This document shows, piece by piece, positions 33,527 to 46,293 of a DNA stretch of 64,000 nucleotides (position 1 is the first letter of the stretch; each line of letters starts with the position of its first letter). The position numbers were made by a program, and so were the translations under genes. The notes under the pieces are model-generated. The model had not been told where the DNA came from, did not search any database, and saw only the letters and a program-made list of their open reading frames with translations. Source of the DNA: Bimuria novae-zelandiae CBS 107.79 (Eukaryota > Ascomycota > Dothideomycetes > Pleosporales > Didymosphaeriaceae); the NCBI GenBank assembly GCA_010015655.1, contig ML976685.1, forward strand, positions 117,496-181,495. The letters are read 5' to 3'.

Positions 33527-34229
33527 TAGTGTGAAGACCGCTCAGGAATCTCTGCAATCGCTCGGAATGGTTCGAAACACTGGCTCCACAATTGTCAACA
33601 AATAAATCCAGTCTAAATCCACCCGTTTACTTGATTTGATGTGCCTTAACGGTGCTAGAGGACTTAATTGAGGAGCCTTAGCAGCAGTTTATACTTAATT
33701 TAAAAATAAAATTTAGAAATATTAGTCTGAAATCGCGGTATTATGTTAGGATCCTGAATGTCGACGACAACAGGAGTCCCTCCATGTAGTTATTACCAAG
33801 CCAGTAATGTGCAACCACAGAACTAATCACGTAACTTAATTAGTCTAATTAATAGTCTTAGTATACTAATTATACTAAGTAAGATAATTACTAAGCTATA
33901 TCTAATTACCTTAATTAGAGCGCTTATTCTAGTAATTACCTTAAGTATATAAGTAGGCTGGTAAATGGGTCAGGGTTGGGTTAGGGTTAGGTTATATTAC
34001 ATATGACCCTAATCCTAATCTAATCCTAATCTAACCCTAACCTAACTTTTTAGCACTAGTGTGGGTATAGGTTAGGTTATATTATATAAGAACCTAATCC
34101 TAACCTAATCCTAATCTAATATATAGGTTAGGGTTAGGTTACTAGTGTCTATATTGAATTTTTCTAGTTTTTATTAATTTATATAAGAGTTATTATAGAT
34201 AATTATTATAGCTAACGTTCTAAAAGTTA
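33527..34229. other. Transition from gene region to AT-rich block, with a partial LTR-like start
   Basis: From about 33640 the sequence becomes AT-rich and RIP-like. At 33754 a short GC-normal patch starts TGTTAGGATCCTGAATG, resembling the start of the solo LTR at 48903 (TGTTAGGATCTGAACATG), but no matching end or duplication is seen. Telomere-like repeats follow (separate entry). Confidence 0.5.
33970..34141. repeat. Interstitial telomere-like repeats in alternating orientation
   Basis: Runs of TTAGGG-like hexamers, e.g. GGGTTGGGTTAGGGTTAGG at about 33973-33991, and the complementary CCTAATCCTAATCTAACCC at about 34014-34036. G-rich and C-rich runs alternate (33970, 34005, 34066, 34091, 34124), giving inverted arrangements that could fold. 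Several units are TTAGGA/TTAGAT, i.e. point-mutated. Fungal telomeres are usually TTAGGG, so this is either an old internal telomere tract or a transposon-borne repeat. Confidence 0.7.
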
Positions 34230-34312
34230 GGCTGGTTGAATGGGTTGGGTCGCACAGACAATATCGGGATCTGACTAAGCAGAACACCAAAATTCAAAAT
34301 TCAACCCCATTA

Positions 34313-34577
34313 TAACTTTTTTAAATATACTAGCCATACCTATGCAAATTCAATATAGGGTGTATAGCATTATAAGGTACTATATTATCTAAAAATATAT
34401 ATACTTAATACTTTTATTATTACGTAATTAACGTTTTAGTGGTAAAAACTAGGTTTTTCTTAAATTACTAACCGAATGTCTTATGTGATCTTTTAAAATT
34501 TTAATATATTATAGCTACTATATATATACACCCTATATGCAATTTGCATAAGTATGGCTGGTATATTTCAAAAGTTA
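34313..34577. mobile_element. Second MITE, 265 bp
   Basis: Inverted arms of about 57 bp starting TAACTTTT and containing TAGCCATACCTATGCAAATT (left) and its near complement (right), flanked by TA (34311-34312, 34578-34579). It is inserted at the centre of the outer palindromic MITE. It shares its right-hand TA with the Fot1-type element that follows. Confidence 0.78.
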
Positions 34578-34579
34578 TA

Positions 34580-36847
34580 ACGTACATGCATAGCGAGTGG
34601 CCGGGCATAGCGAGTGACCGAAAATGCCAAGACCCCATTAAAATCTACGCTCTACACAATAGTACAGAACGCGCATAAATAGTTATAAGAAATCGTAGTA
34701 GGCTAATCTACTTAGAATCTACTTTTGCTTCTTTTTTACACGTGCGCGAATTATGCCTAGTCTTACTATACTATTTATAATACTATTAAGTTAATTTACC
34801 TTTATTAGCACGCACTTTCTTCTTTACCTTCTTTTTATTATTACGTACTATAAAGTTTTTTAGGGTAGCTAGTTACTAGCTATTAATAGTTATAAAAACT
34901 TCTTTTTACTATGATTACTTTCTCTTATATAATTTTTATTATATAGTAGTCTTATTAGTGGCTTAAAGCTTAGCGTTAAGCTTAGTTATTAATACTAAAA
35001 ATACACTATTAGCTTAGTGCCTTTTATAAGCTTTTTAACTACTTTAACTATACTTATTAAGGAACTATTTAGGTGCCTTTAAATCTTCCCCTTTACTAGC
35101 GTTAATTATAACCCTAATTCTAAAGTATTACTTAGTATTTATAACTACTATATACTATTATATATAATATAAGGCAAAGGAGTACATAAACAGACGTTAA
35201 GCTTTAATATTATTGCTTTTAAGTTATAACGAATAAGACTAGCGCCTTAAAATCCTTTTTAAATATTACGTATTAGATCCTTAGCTTAGCGCCTATACGC
35301 CTTCTTTAATAGCAAGAAACACCTTATATTTCGTACCTATAAGAGGTGCAACGAATATAGAGGCATATAAAAAGTAATAATCTTATTACTCTTATAGTAT
35401 TATTAGAATTTAAGCAAGTTATAGCTCTTATAGTTATTAATAATAAGTAGCTAATAATTACTAATAGTACGCTTTTTTATATGCGTTTTAAAGGGCTTCA
35501 GCTACTATAAACTAAGCTTATTTATTATTTAGCTATTCTTAGAGACTTTAAAAACCTAGTCACGAGGTAGATCCTTCTTTTAGTACTAGGTAGAGAGGTA
35601 GTGCTTGCCTTAAAAGATAAGGAAAAATAGGATTGCCTACCTAGTCGCGTTAATACTATAAATAGCTATTATTTACTTTTAGTTACTTTACTATACGCTC
35701 TTTAGCTTACCTTAACGCTTAAAGCTTATAATAAGTACTCTTATTAATATTATACCTATTATAAAGCTAGTCTTATTAAAGTTATAGGTTTCTTTATTTA
35801 GGATACTATACTTGACTTTAGTATTCTTTATAAGCTAGAACTAGCCTTATATACCCTTAGGATCCTTAGAAAGAGCTTCCTTACAGTTATAGTTTTAATT
35901 AAATTTAGCTTAGAGCTATAGCTAGCACTTAATAAAGTAATAAAGCTACTTTTAACTAATTAGCGTATTATAGCGTATAGCTAGTAAAGAATTAGCTATA
36001 TTTTTTATAATAGTAAGTGTTATGAGGCGCTCACACCTTGGTCCAATCCAGGTTAGGACGGTAAGGCTAAAGTAGCACTTTACGGATTATTTAGTAGTAT
36101 AAGTTAATGCGATAACTTAGCGCATAGCTATGTAATTTAATCTTATAATAAATAAGATAACTATCAGTCTATATAGAGAACGTACTCGTGCAGAAAATAT
36201 ATAAGTTAACTATAAGGAAAGAAATAATAATAGGAGAATTATTATACTATATACTAGTGTATTCCTTTCTCTATCCCTAAGTAATCTAACGATTGTCCTC
36301 TTCCTTGGCGAATCACCTTTAATCTGGTATTAAAGCTAGTTCTTGGCGGATCGTGATCACGTGACCTTTGCTGACCTAAGCGGTCCCGCGAGTCCTCGCA
36401 GGCTAGCTGTGGTACAATATTATCTACCTCCCTCTATCTATCTTTGGTTGTGGTAGTGCCACAGTCTAGGTTTCCTGAGCTCGTAATAGTAAGCTAGGGT
36501 GGAAATCCTCGCGTATTTAAGTAAAGTATATATTATATAATTACCTCCTCCTCTTTTATAGTAACTCTTATTAAGTTAGGTGTGTAATTATATTAAAAGG
36601 TAGTTTTAGCGCGGTTTTATTATAGTATTCTTTTAGTAATACTTTAAATTATTATAGTGTATAAAAATAGGAGTAGCGCTTCTCCTTTAATAGCTTAAAG
36701 TATAAGCTATAATTAGGCTTTTTTTAATTTAGGTAGTTTATTACGTTATTAAAACATTGCATTGTACTGTAGCTAATAGAACGTTTTAATAGGGTCTTAG
36801 TATGTTTGGCCACTCGCTATGCCCGGCCACTCGCTATGCATGTACGT
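34580..36847. mobile_element. Fot1/pogo-type transposon, RIP-decayed, carrying a solo LTR
   Basis: Inverted termini ACGTACATGCATAGCGAGTG at 34580 and the complement ending at 36847, with TA at 34578-34579 and 36848-36849. Each end contains two copies of a CATAGCGAGTGGCC-like motif (ATAGCGAGTGGCCGGGCATA). Length is 2268 bp; without the solo LTR at 36018-36488 and its duplication it is about 1.79 kb, the normal size of a Fot1 element. No ORF survives. Confidence 0.88.
36018..36488. mobile_element. Solo LTR with target duplication GTAAG
   Basis: 471 bp starting TGTTATGAGGCGCTCACACC and ending CTCGTAATA (CA to TA by RIP), flanked by GTAAG at 36013-36017 and 36489-36493. It is less AT-rich than its host, the Fot1-type element, so it was inserted later. 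Confidence 0.82.
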
Positions 36848-39311
36848 TAAAGGGTTACAATTTTGAATTTTGGTGTTCTGCTTAGTCAGACCCCGATATT
36901 GTCTGTGCGACCCAATCCATTCAACCAGCCTAGTACTACTAACGTGGTGGCTAACGCGCTATTACGTAAGTAGGAGGGACTATAGACTTAGAAAGAAAAG
37001 AATAAGGTAGCGTATATAAGGGTCCTCTTATATGCTAAGTAGCTAGACGTTAATATAGTATAGGTAGCTATAACTTAGTTTACTAATCTTACTACTTAAG
37101 GACTATAATAAAGACTTAAAATTATAGCTTTTCTTTTCTTAGAAGATTTACATGTCCTTATTAATTAAGTAATTAAAGTAAACTAAAGCTATTATAGTCT
37201 ATAGAAGTTATAATAGAAAGCTTAGATAAACTTCTAAGTACTATAAAAGCTAAATAATTATCCGAACTATCTACTTCCTACGTACCTACCTAATTTAAGC
37301 TATCTATACTATATAAATTACTACTTACCTAGAAAGTCGCAAGACTACTAAACTACTTAGGAACTAGTACTACTAGCTAAAGATAACCAAGTACGTAGAT
37401 ATCTATATAGCTACCTATAAGGCTTACTAATAAAGTTACGTACCTCGCGATTATATTTTAGGACTACTAAAACTACTACTAATACTAAAGTAAATATAGT
37501 AAGATATTTTAGTAAACTTTAAGTTATTTTTGCTTAGTAAGAAAGAATATAATAACACCTTTATTATAATTAACTACCTAAGTAAATACTACGTCTTACT
37601 AATTTGCTATAAGATAACTATAGCTAAGTAAGAAGTAAATACATATATTACTATATCTAGCGTGTATATAGCCTACCTAAGTCTATTATTTTTAATAAAC
37701 GTCCTTAGTTTATCTTAGTCTTTATAAATAAATTATATTAACTTATAAGTATTAAGTAGAAGCTATAAGGGGCTAGGTGCTTAAGGAGCCAAAGATGCTA
37801 GAAGAATACTTATAAATTTAATAGAAAGTCTAAAGTTAAGCTTTAGGTATCATATTTATATATCTAAGATTTATATAACTAAGGGTTAAGGATTTAAGGT
37901 AATAATTAGGTGTAGCCTATTATATACCACCTTTCCTCTATTAGGGATAAAGAAAAATCTCTGCGTCTTATTTTACTATATAGCTTTATAATTATTTTAT
38001 TATCTACTTACGATCCTCTTACTATTATAAACTTCTTACTAGTTCTATTCTTACGTGTCTAATTTTATATTCTTACTATAAGTAGTTACTACGATAGTGT
38101 ATTTGGGCTAGTGCGTTTACCTATTATTTTATATATACAATTACTTCTTGCCTAGCTTCTAAACTTTACTTTTTTATACTTATTTTTTTTCTTAACTTAG
38201 TGTACTATAACGTTTTACTTTTAGTCTAGTCTTTTTTAACTTTATAATCTAATTTCTCTCCTTATTTTAATAAAATAGCTAGCCCTTTACGTAATATTTA
38301 TGTAGTAAGGACTTTTAAGCGTTAAAGGCGTACTATTAATTTTAGTAATAAAATAGAGAAAGCCCTGTCCCTATTATAATTACTTAGCTACTAATTAAAG
38401 CAAACTAAGCTTTTTAAAAATAAAATTACTATTTTTAATGCTAGCATAATTCTCTTTAGTTAGCTTACTAAAATTTTAGTCCTTCTAACGCTTATAAAGT
38501 AGGGTTTAGGTCCTCTTTTACACTTTCTTTATTTTTTCTTACTTTTTAACTTAGCTTCTTACTTTTCTAACCTCGTTTCTAGTTTTTTATTAGCCTGGGT
38601 GTGCACACTTAATAACTTAATAAGCTTAGCTTTAAGGGCCTAATCTTACTACGCGCGATAATTAAGCGCTAGTGTATTAATTATATTACTTATAAACGCG
38701 TTTATTAGTAGGTGCTAGCGGGTAAGACAGTATCCTGCGAAAAGTGCCATACTTATAAGCTTACTAACTATATTAGATAAGTATGCCTTAGTCTAACTTA
38801 TTTTAAATAATTTTAAAGTATACTCTACTAACTTCTTTCCCTACCTAAATTTAGCCTGTCCTTAATAAAGTTAACCGCCAAATTTTTACTAATATTCTAA
38901 TTATTAGTATAAGTTATTTTATAACTAAGGCATTAAAAAGTAGCTAAAAGTAAAAGGTGTTTTTTATTAACCTTAACGCGTTTTATTCTACTTATAAAGT
39001 TACTATTATTAATTATTATACCTCCTTTAAGAGTAAGACTACTACTACTTTAGGCCTTATTACTTTTTTTAAGACTTTTTAGCTCTTAGAGTACATTACT
39101 ATTATAGTTAAAAAGACATTTAACCTTTTTTAAGTTTATGGTGCTAACTTTAAGGCATTTTACTAAAAGTGTAAACACTCTTTTATAAGTTTCTTTTAAA
39201 TACTAAAGCTATCTTTAAGACTAATATTATGTAGCTCTTTATCAAGTTTATAGTAGTAGATAAGGATATTATAATAGATAGTCTTTAAGTAATAGATAAT
39301 GTCCTCGCGGA

Positions 39312-39534
39312 TGTAATGAGGTAAGCGCCCCGCTTACTAAGCCAATACTATGTGACTTCCTCACCTGCACCAAAAGGTACGCACGAGAATACTTAAGCCA
39401 AGTATTACTCGTATAGTATAATATATATAGGATATGCTAGGGTCAGCCACTAGCGTTAGTGTTTGATCCTAGCCTAGCCGGAACCTCTATAAGCGAGAGA
39501 AGGCCACGTGTTCGACCGTGCCTACCTCGTTACA
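39312..39534. mobile_element. Solo LTR with target duplication GCGGA
   Basis: 223 bp starting TGTAATGAGGTAAGCGCC and ending CTACCTCGTTACA, with GCGGA on both sides (39307-39311, 39535-39539). The ends form a short inverted repeat (TGTAA/TTACA). It is GC-richer than its surroundings and is inserted in gypsy B. Confidence 0.85.
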
Positions 39535-42099
39535 GCGGAAGCTAATATGTCTACTTAATTCTACTAAAGCTTACACTAGTAGCTTTAGGCTATTATAATT
39601 AAAGAATACTTAAGCAAGGAGGATAATAGCTTCTATAATCTTAGTAGTATGTTAGATAGCAGAGAAGAAGACTTATATATTATTAAGAAGAATTTTGCAA
39701 TTTTTTTAGTAACTAAAGATACCTTTCTTACCTAGTTCCTCTCTCCTTCTTGTCTTCCCCTTATTATCCCTAGTAGTTTTAAGGGTTTTCTAAGTTGCTT
39801 CTTTAAAATTCTTCTTAACTTCCTTCCTTAAGTAGATAAGATTACTTATACCTCTTTTTAGCCTAATTCTTGGTTTTGCTTAATACTTAAATTTATTCCT
39901 TAATAATATTATTTCTGCCCTTATCTTAGATACCTTTATTTAGCTAGGTTTTCTAGCTTAGCGAGGCAGGCATTATAGAGCCTTTTTTAGGTCCTAATAG
40001 AAGCTAATTTAAGGAATAGTATAGGAGAATCCTATTAAGGGTTTTTTATTATAATTTTAATATATCTTAGTAAAATTCTTTTAATAGTTTAATATAATAG
40101 CTTCGTTAAAGTTTTTATAAGGTTCTTAAGTTCTTTAAGAGTAGTTTGTTAATTATACTAGGTATTCTACTCTCTTACCTTTATAGGACTAATGTTTTTT
40201 ATATATATTAATTATACTATACTTTTTCTATCTCTTTTTAATTATAATTGCTTCGGATTAAGCGTTATTAGTAATTTAGCTAAAGAAAAGGTTTAACAAG
40301 TCTAACTTTAGCCAGTTTACGTAGACTCTTAGGTGTATATTTAGCGGGATATCTAGTTCTACTATATAGGAGTTTATTATTTTCTTTATAGTAAACTTTT
40401 CTTGCTTCTAGTTAAGCTTCTTACTTAGACGCTAGTGTTAGAGGTAGTTCTTATATTTTAGCTATACCTTATTTTCTTTTTTTAAGATTAAAGCATTTTT
40501 ATATTAACGGTTTAACATGTATTCTTATTCTTATTAAGCTATTATTATTTTTACCTAGGCAAAGTTAAAACCCTTTTTAAGATTCTTTATTATTACCTTT
40601 ATAGCCTTTTTTATATTAGTTTTAAGCTCTAAGACTAATCTCTGTGCCCTAAAGTTCTTAATTAGTTTAATATTCTAACTATAAGATAAGAAAAATAAGC
40701 TAACTCCTGTTAATATAGCTTTTCGCCCTTTAATAACTATCTAAACTATAGGAAGCCACTTGATCTAATTATCTTATTACTAGTTATAATATGCCTAAAG
40801 GTAGGCTTTAAGAATAGAGATTATTTATTCTATTTACCTATTTATCTCTAGGGGTTTTAATATAGATAGTCTTTAGTTAATACCTACTTATTTATAGAGC
40901 ATAGTTTAAAATTCGCTTATAAACTATCCCCTACGGTTTATTATAATAGAGAAGGGGAAGAAGTAGTTTGCTACCTAGTATTAAAGGAACGCCGTCGTAA
41001 CTATAGGTATATTATGGTTTAAGAGACTAATAAACTTAGGGTCATTACTAAGTTTATTTATAATTATTATAATATTCGTACAGCTATTACTCTTAAGTAA
41101 GGTAATTCTAAAGTCTATTATAATATCCTTCTATTCTTATTTAAGTAGTAATAAGGGCTTTAGCAGGCCCTGTTTTGCTTCTCTTTATAGTTTATTTCTT
41201 CTATAGATATTATAGTTCTTAATATGCTGCCTTAATTAGTTAGATATTCCTGGTAAGAAGTAGTCTTTAATAAAGATTTTATAAATATTTTCTTATTTTA
41301 AGTATTTTAAAACTAAGGAACTATGCGTAATTGCTATTAGCTTTATTTATAAAAAATTTAATTTTAGTACTTATTATCTTAACTTATAATATAGGTACCC
41401 TTAGTTATCTACACTGTATTCTAAGATACTACTAAATAACCTCTACCTAGATTTGAACTTCCTAAGCTCGTTCTTAACATAGACCTTTATTTTACTGTAC
41501 ACGCTATCTTCATTGTATTCTGTCTCATGCTATATAGTATTAAAGTCTAGTTTATATTATTTAGTAGGTTTATCGCCTCCTTAGAGGGCTAATTAAGGTA
41601 GTTTAGGACGTGTTAGGTATGTAAGCACTAGGTCCTTATCTATTTTAATATAATTAGGTTTTTTTTATAGTAGTAGGTATTCAGGGGATAAAAGACTGTA
41701 GGCAATTTTTTAAGTAGTTTTTTAAAAAAGCGTAAAGTATCTTAACTTGAATTTATTACCTTTACTATTTTTTCGTTAGTTTTAGTCCCTTTAGGAAAGG
41801 GCGTCCGTCCTAAGGTTTACTAACCCTAGTCTATATATAAACATTATATTAATATAGCTAAATATATCTACCTACTAAACGTATCGTTCGTCTAACCTTT
41901 ATTTAGTAGTAAAATACGTAAGGTTCTTATAATTAGTGTGGACTATAAGGTGCTTTACTACTTAATATATATAGTCCTATTTATCTACGCATTTAATAAC
42001 TGTTCGTATTTCTTAATTATAAATAACATAGATACATTCTGCCAGGCTATTTTTTACTAAGAAGTCAGCTACTAAACGCAGAATCTTATTATTATTATA

Positions 42100-43050
42100 C
42101 TAAGAAAAGTATTTTCTAATTAACTAGATAAAGGCGTTTACTTCTAGTACTAATTTTTATTTAGGATTAAAGTAGACTAGCGTAGGATTTATATAGAACA
42201 CTATTTTTAAGAAGTTAAATACGTGCTACTACTTTTATCCCTAAACAAATTCTACTTCTTTACTAGTACGCTTTATAAGTGGACTTACTATATTAGAAAA
42301 GTCTTATATAAATCTTTAATAAAAGTTTGCGAAGACTACAAAGCTTTAAACTTTTTTTTACTAAAGTTAGTAGCTTTTATTTTTAAATTACTTAGACTTT
42401 ATCTAAATCTATGCTAACGCCCTTATTAACCTTTATAATAAATTTAAAGTACTTAGTCTTTTTAACGTAGAACTTAAATTCTTTAATATCTAAATGCAAT
42501 CCTGCGGTTTTTAATTTTTAAATTATAGTATATACTTTCTCTTTATAGTCTTTTTAGCTACTACTAAAGAGGATAAAAGTATTATTTATATACGCTAAGT
42601 AGTAGTTATTAAGGTGCTTTCTTAGTACCTAATTAATATACTACTAGAACGTACTCGATGCGTTAGCTAGGCTAAAAGGAACTACTAGTTACTTATAAAA
42701 ACTAAATTAGATTCTAAATGCTATCTTATACTCTTTACCTTTTACTATTTAAAGCTTATAGATAGCTTAAATTATATTAAGTTTATTAAACTATTTAGCC
42801 TTCGTAAAGAGCTAAAGAGTCTTACTAATTAATAGTAAATAGTACTAGTCTTTCTTTAAGATAGTATTTAAGGCTTAATAATTAATATAAAAGCATAGTC
42901 CTTTACTAGATTACTTAGTAAATAATATAAAAGTAGCAGTGCTAGACTTACTTACCTAAATAAAACTTTTGTTTACATATTTAGTAAGCTTTTTCTAAAG
43001 GACGAGTAAATCTTTACGAGATATATTAAATAGAAGAGTATAAGGGATCT
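42100..43050 (-). pseudogene. Reverse transcriptase of gypsy B, destroyed by RIP
   Basis: Ty3/gypsy reverse-transcriptase blocks in order on the minus strand: STATFILFTK then SSKGLCFYINY then ALNTILKKD, KAKxFNKLNII, EYKIAFRI, LVVPFSLANASSTFQ, YINQVLRKHLNNYYLAYINN, TFILFSSSS, KTAGLHLDIKEFKFYVKKTK and YFKFIIKVNKGVSIDLDKV. The catalytic YLDD of relatives reads YINN here, both Asp changed to Asn by G-to-A. Stops (mostly TAG/TAA) occur every 10-20 codons. Confidence 0.78.
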
Positions 43051-44366
43051 CTAGGGTCTTGTTATTTTTTCTACGAGAGGGATAAAAAGACCTACTTTAG
43101 GACTACGGTACAGGGGGAGTTTATTAGCTTATTCCCTATAAAATATACGCTATAAGTTTACTTTTAGCTTGTGGATTAACGCCTTCTATATATCTTTTAT
43201 TAATATAAAAAACACCTTAGTCCTATTGCATAGACGTTAATTACGCTAATCTAGGGCTATAAAGACTATAGAAAATACCCTTTAAAGATTTATTAATAGT
43301 TTCCTACCTTCTTAGTTATAGATATAAGTACCTAAACTTTTAATCTAGATTAATTTCTTCGCTAGGGCTAGTTTAACCTATTTGTTTTTATTTAGATTAG
43401 ACTAAAAATTAGATTGTAAAACTTATTATTAGATAAGATATATAATTATATTAGTTTTATATTACTATTAATATTTACTTTTAATTAAACTACTTTACGT
43501 ACGAAGAGTCGCATGCCTCTAATACTAATAACCTTTTATAAATAGGGCAGATTCTTTCACTATAGGTGGACTTTTTTTATAAGTATTTTTAATATAAATT
43601 TAGAAGTTAGGTAACCTAAATTAATTAATATTACTATAAGTATAAATATTATTAATAAACGAGTATACTATTACTAGTATTAAGCCTAGCTATAATTTTT
43701 AAAAGTTATTAAAACTTATCTTTTACTCTTTTTTTACTTTTACCTCTTAGCGGCGACTGTTATCAGGAGGATCTAGTTTTCTAAATTAATAAAGGCTATA
43801 TTAAACTCTTTATTAAAGAATTCCTTAATAGTAGGTATAGTAGTACAAACATATACTAGCGTTATTATAAGTAAAAGTTTATACTACTTTACGCGGTGTC
43901 CTGTATCTCTATAATAAAAATAGGAACTATTCTTTTTACGGATTTCTATTATCCTGCGCGACACCTATGCGGCTTATTTCTAAGTGTTACTAGACCTGTA
44001 TCTTATAGCTCACTTTGCTACTTAGTGTCTTCTATTTTAGCTTTATTAGCTGGGTATCCTTTTAGGATTAGCTTAAGTAGGATTTTAATTTATCTTATCT
44101 AGCGCTCCGCTCTTAGCAGAGAACTTTAGTAATTATAATTTATTCTAAAAAAGGTTTTTTTTAAACTTATTAACTCTTTTCTAGACCGCTTATAGGTCAT
44201 AATTATTACTTATATTTATTATAACTATTTAATTCTGTACGTTATCGACTAGGCTTTAAAGGTATAAGTTTTTTAAATTCTTTTAATCATACTCCTTAGC
44301 TTATATAGCGTAGTTATTAAAATTAAAGTTAAAATTATAAAGCTTCTAGTTCCTTTATTATAGTAT

Positions 44367-46293
44367 TGTGGCGCATAGTCACAACGATCAGGGAGCTCGA
44401 AAACAAAGTCTATTAAGGAGAGGAAGCTCTATAATAACTAGCTATTTATAAGTTTAAGAGATCGCGTGCTTAGCTACTTAGCTACTTAGCTTAACTTTAG
44501 CTAGTGTAGAAAGCTTTAGTAAGGTGTCTTTTATAATATACCCCCTAGCTTATAGAGCGTAGTATAATAAGCTAAATAATAATTTAAAGTATAAAAGGTA
44601 GTAAACTTGCGCGTAGAGCTTAAAAAGTGTCCAGTTTAGATCCTTAGCTTGCTAGGTAATTAGTCTAAGTAGCTAGTTTATATATAGTTCTAGAAGAAAG
44701 GTAAAGAAGAAAAGGGAGTAGCGTACTTCTACTATAAAGCTTTAATAAATATTTAAAAGTAACTATTTACTTGCAACGTAATCCGCACGAGTACTTATTT
44801 AAAAAAAATAAAAAAATAAAAAAAGTAGCGTACTTTTACTATAAAGTTTTAATAAACGTTTAAAGGTAATTATTTACTTGTAACGTGACCCGTGCGAGTA
44901 CCTATATATATAAATAAAAAAAATAGGTAGCTATAAAATTATAGCGCCTAGCTAGTAAAGGCTTACTTGCTTATAGACTTACTATAATCTATACTTTAAT
45001 ATTTCCAAAAAAAACTAAAGGAGGGTTTACTACCTACCCCTTATACTTAAGCTTAGTTAATAATACTTTTTACTAATTTTTTTAAATTTAGCTTTTAATT
45101 TTACTAATCTCCTTACTTATAGGCTTATTATAAAGCTTATAAGGAGCTTCTCCTTAGAGCGCGTACTAAAGGTGGTTACACTTTATAGGCTTTTATTAAT
45201 ACTAGCTGTTTGCTCTACATAGGCACTTATAGCTTGTATTAAAAGTGCGCCTTCTAAGCGTAGCGTACATGCCTGCGTGCTTAGTTATTTAGTCGAGCTG
45301 CGCAAGCTAGCGAGCGTATCCTTCTAGAGATAGAGTTGCTACTGCGCCTGGTCGCGATAGGTTATTAAGCTCTTTCTAAGCCTACTTATAGTTGTATCGT
45401 AGTGCTAAGCGAAGGAAATCCTTTATTAGTAGCGTACCCTTTATCTTTAAGAGATCTAGGAGTATAGCGTTGGCGTGTGCGCGGTTCCATTTGGATAGCT
45501 ATTTAGTTATGTCTGTTGTTCTGCTGCTCTGTGGGTGTAGGGTAACCTCTCTGTATATATGTCGTACCTGCTCCTTCTAATTATTATCGCTTAGATAGAG
45601 ATTATTTTTAAGTTCTTTAATTAGCGCCTACAGCGTTTACTACTTATTTAACTATAATATTATAAGCTCTAGCCTTTATAGATTAATTATAGTATAGACC
45701 TAGTTTTAAAGTGCCTAAAGCTTTATTATAAGCTAACTATAAATAGTAGACTCTAACTTATAGCGCTTAAGCTATTATATATAGGGCTTGCCCTTAGTAT
45801 TTATATTTAGTAGCTTTAAAGCCTAGTTATGTATATTTATCTACTTAGGAGCTTTAGAGTTAATATAACTTTATATCCTTTAAGCCTTCGCGTGGTATTT
45901 AAGCTGCGCGTACTAAAATAGGAATAAGTTATAATTTATAAATTAGTTACTTACTAAGAGCTTTATAGTAGTTATTATATAGTCTAGCTTTATTATAGGT
46001 TATAAGCGTCGAGACGTAAGCGTAAGGATAATAAAAAGTAAGAAATAGTTTATTACTATAATTATTAGCTAGTATAGAGTAAGTATATTATAAAGTATTA
46101 TAAAAGTACTAGGCTTATAACTATAGCGCACAGTTACAACGATTAGGGAGCTTAAAAATAAAGTCTATTAAGGAGAGAAAGCTCTATAATAACTAGTTAT
46201 TTATAGATTTAGGGGATTGCGTGCTTGGCTGCTTGGCTGCTCGGCTCAACCCTAGCTAGCGCAGAAAGCTCTAGTAAGGTGCCTTTTACAACA
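44367..46293. mobile_element. Short LTR element (non-autonomous, TRIM/LARD-like) with target duplication AGTAT
   Basis: Two 172-bp LTRs, 44367-44538 and 46122-46293, share e.g. CAACGATCAGGGAGCT (RIP-altered in the second) and AAGTCTATTAAGGAGAG. Starts are TGTGGCGCA / TATAGCGCA and ends TTATAATA / TTACAACA. Both flanks are AGTAT (44362-44366, 46294-46298). The total of 1927 bp is too small for gag-pol. The interior, including a GC-richer patch at 45240-45570, shows no retrotransposon protein motif. It is inserted in gypsy B between its gag and pol regions. Confidence 0.85.

Larger units (their letters stand above)
34230..36930. mobile_element. Outer palindromic MITE, split by nested insertions
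   Basis: Arms at 34230-34312 and 36850-36930 are inverted copies (GGCTGGTTGAATGGGTTGGG at the left end, complementary at the right) flanked by TA (34228-34229, 36931-36932). With the inner elements removed, only about 164 bp remain, nearly a perfect palindrome, which is a typical MITE. It is the outermost layer of a four-level nest. Confidence 0.82.

Noticed and set aside
42223..42417. Short plus-strand ORFs in AT-rich blocks (also 43896-44102, 45392-45580, 49214-49459, 57494-57691)
   Set aside because: They lie in or opposite RIP-destroyed retrotransposon sequence and have no coding signature.
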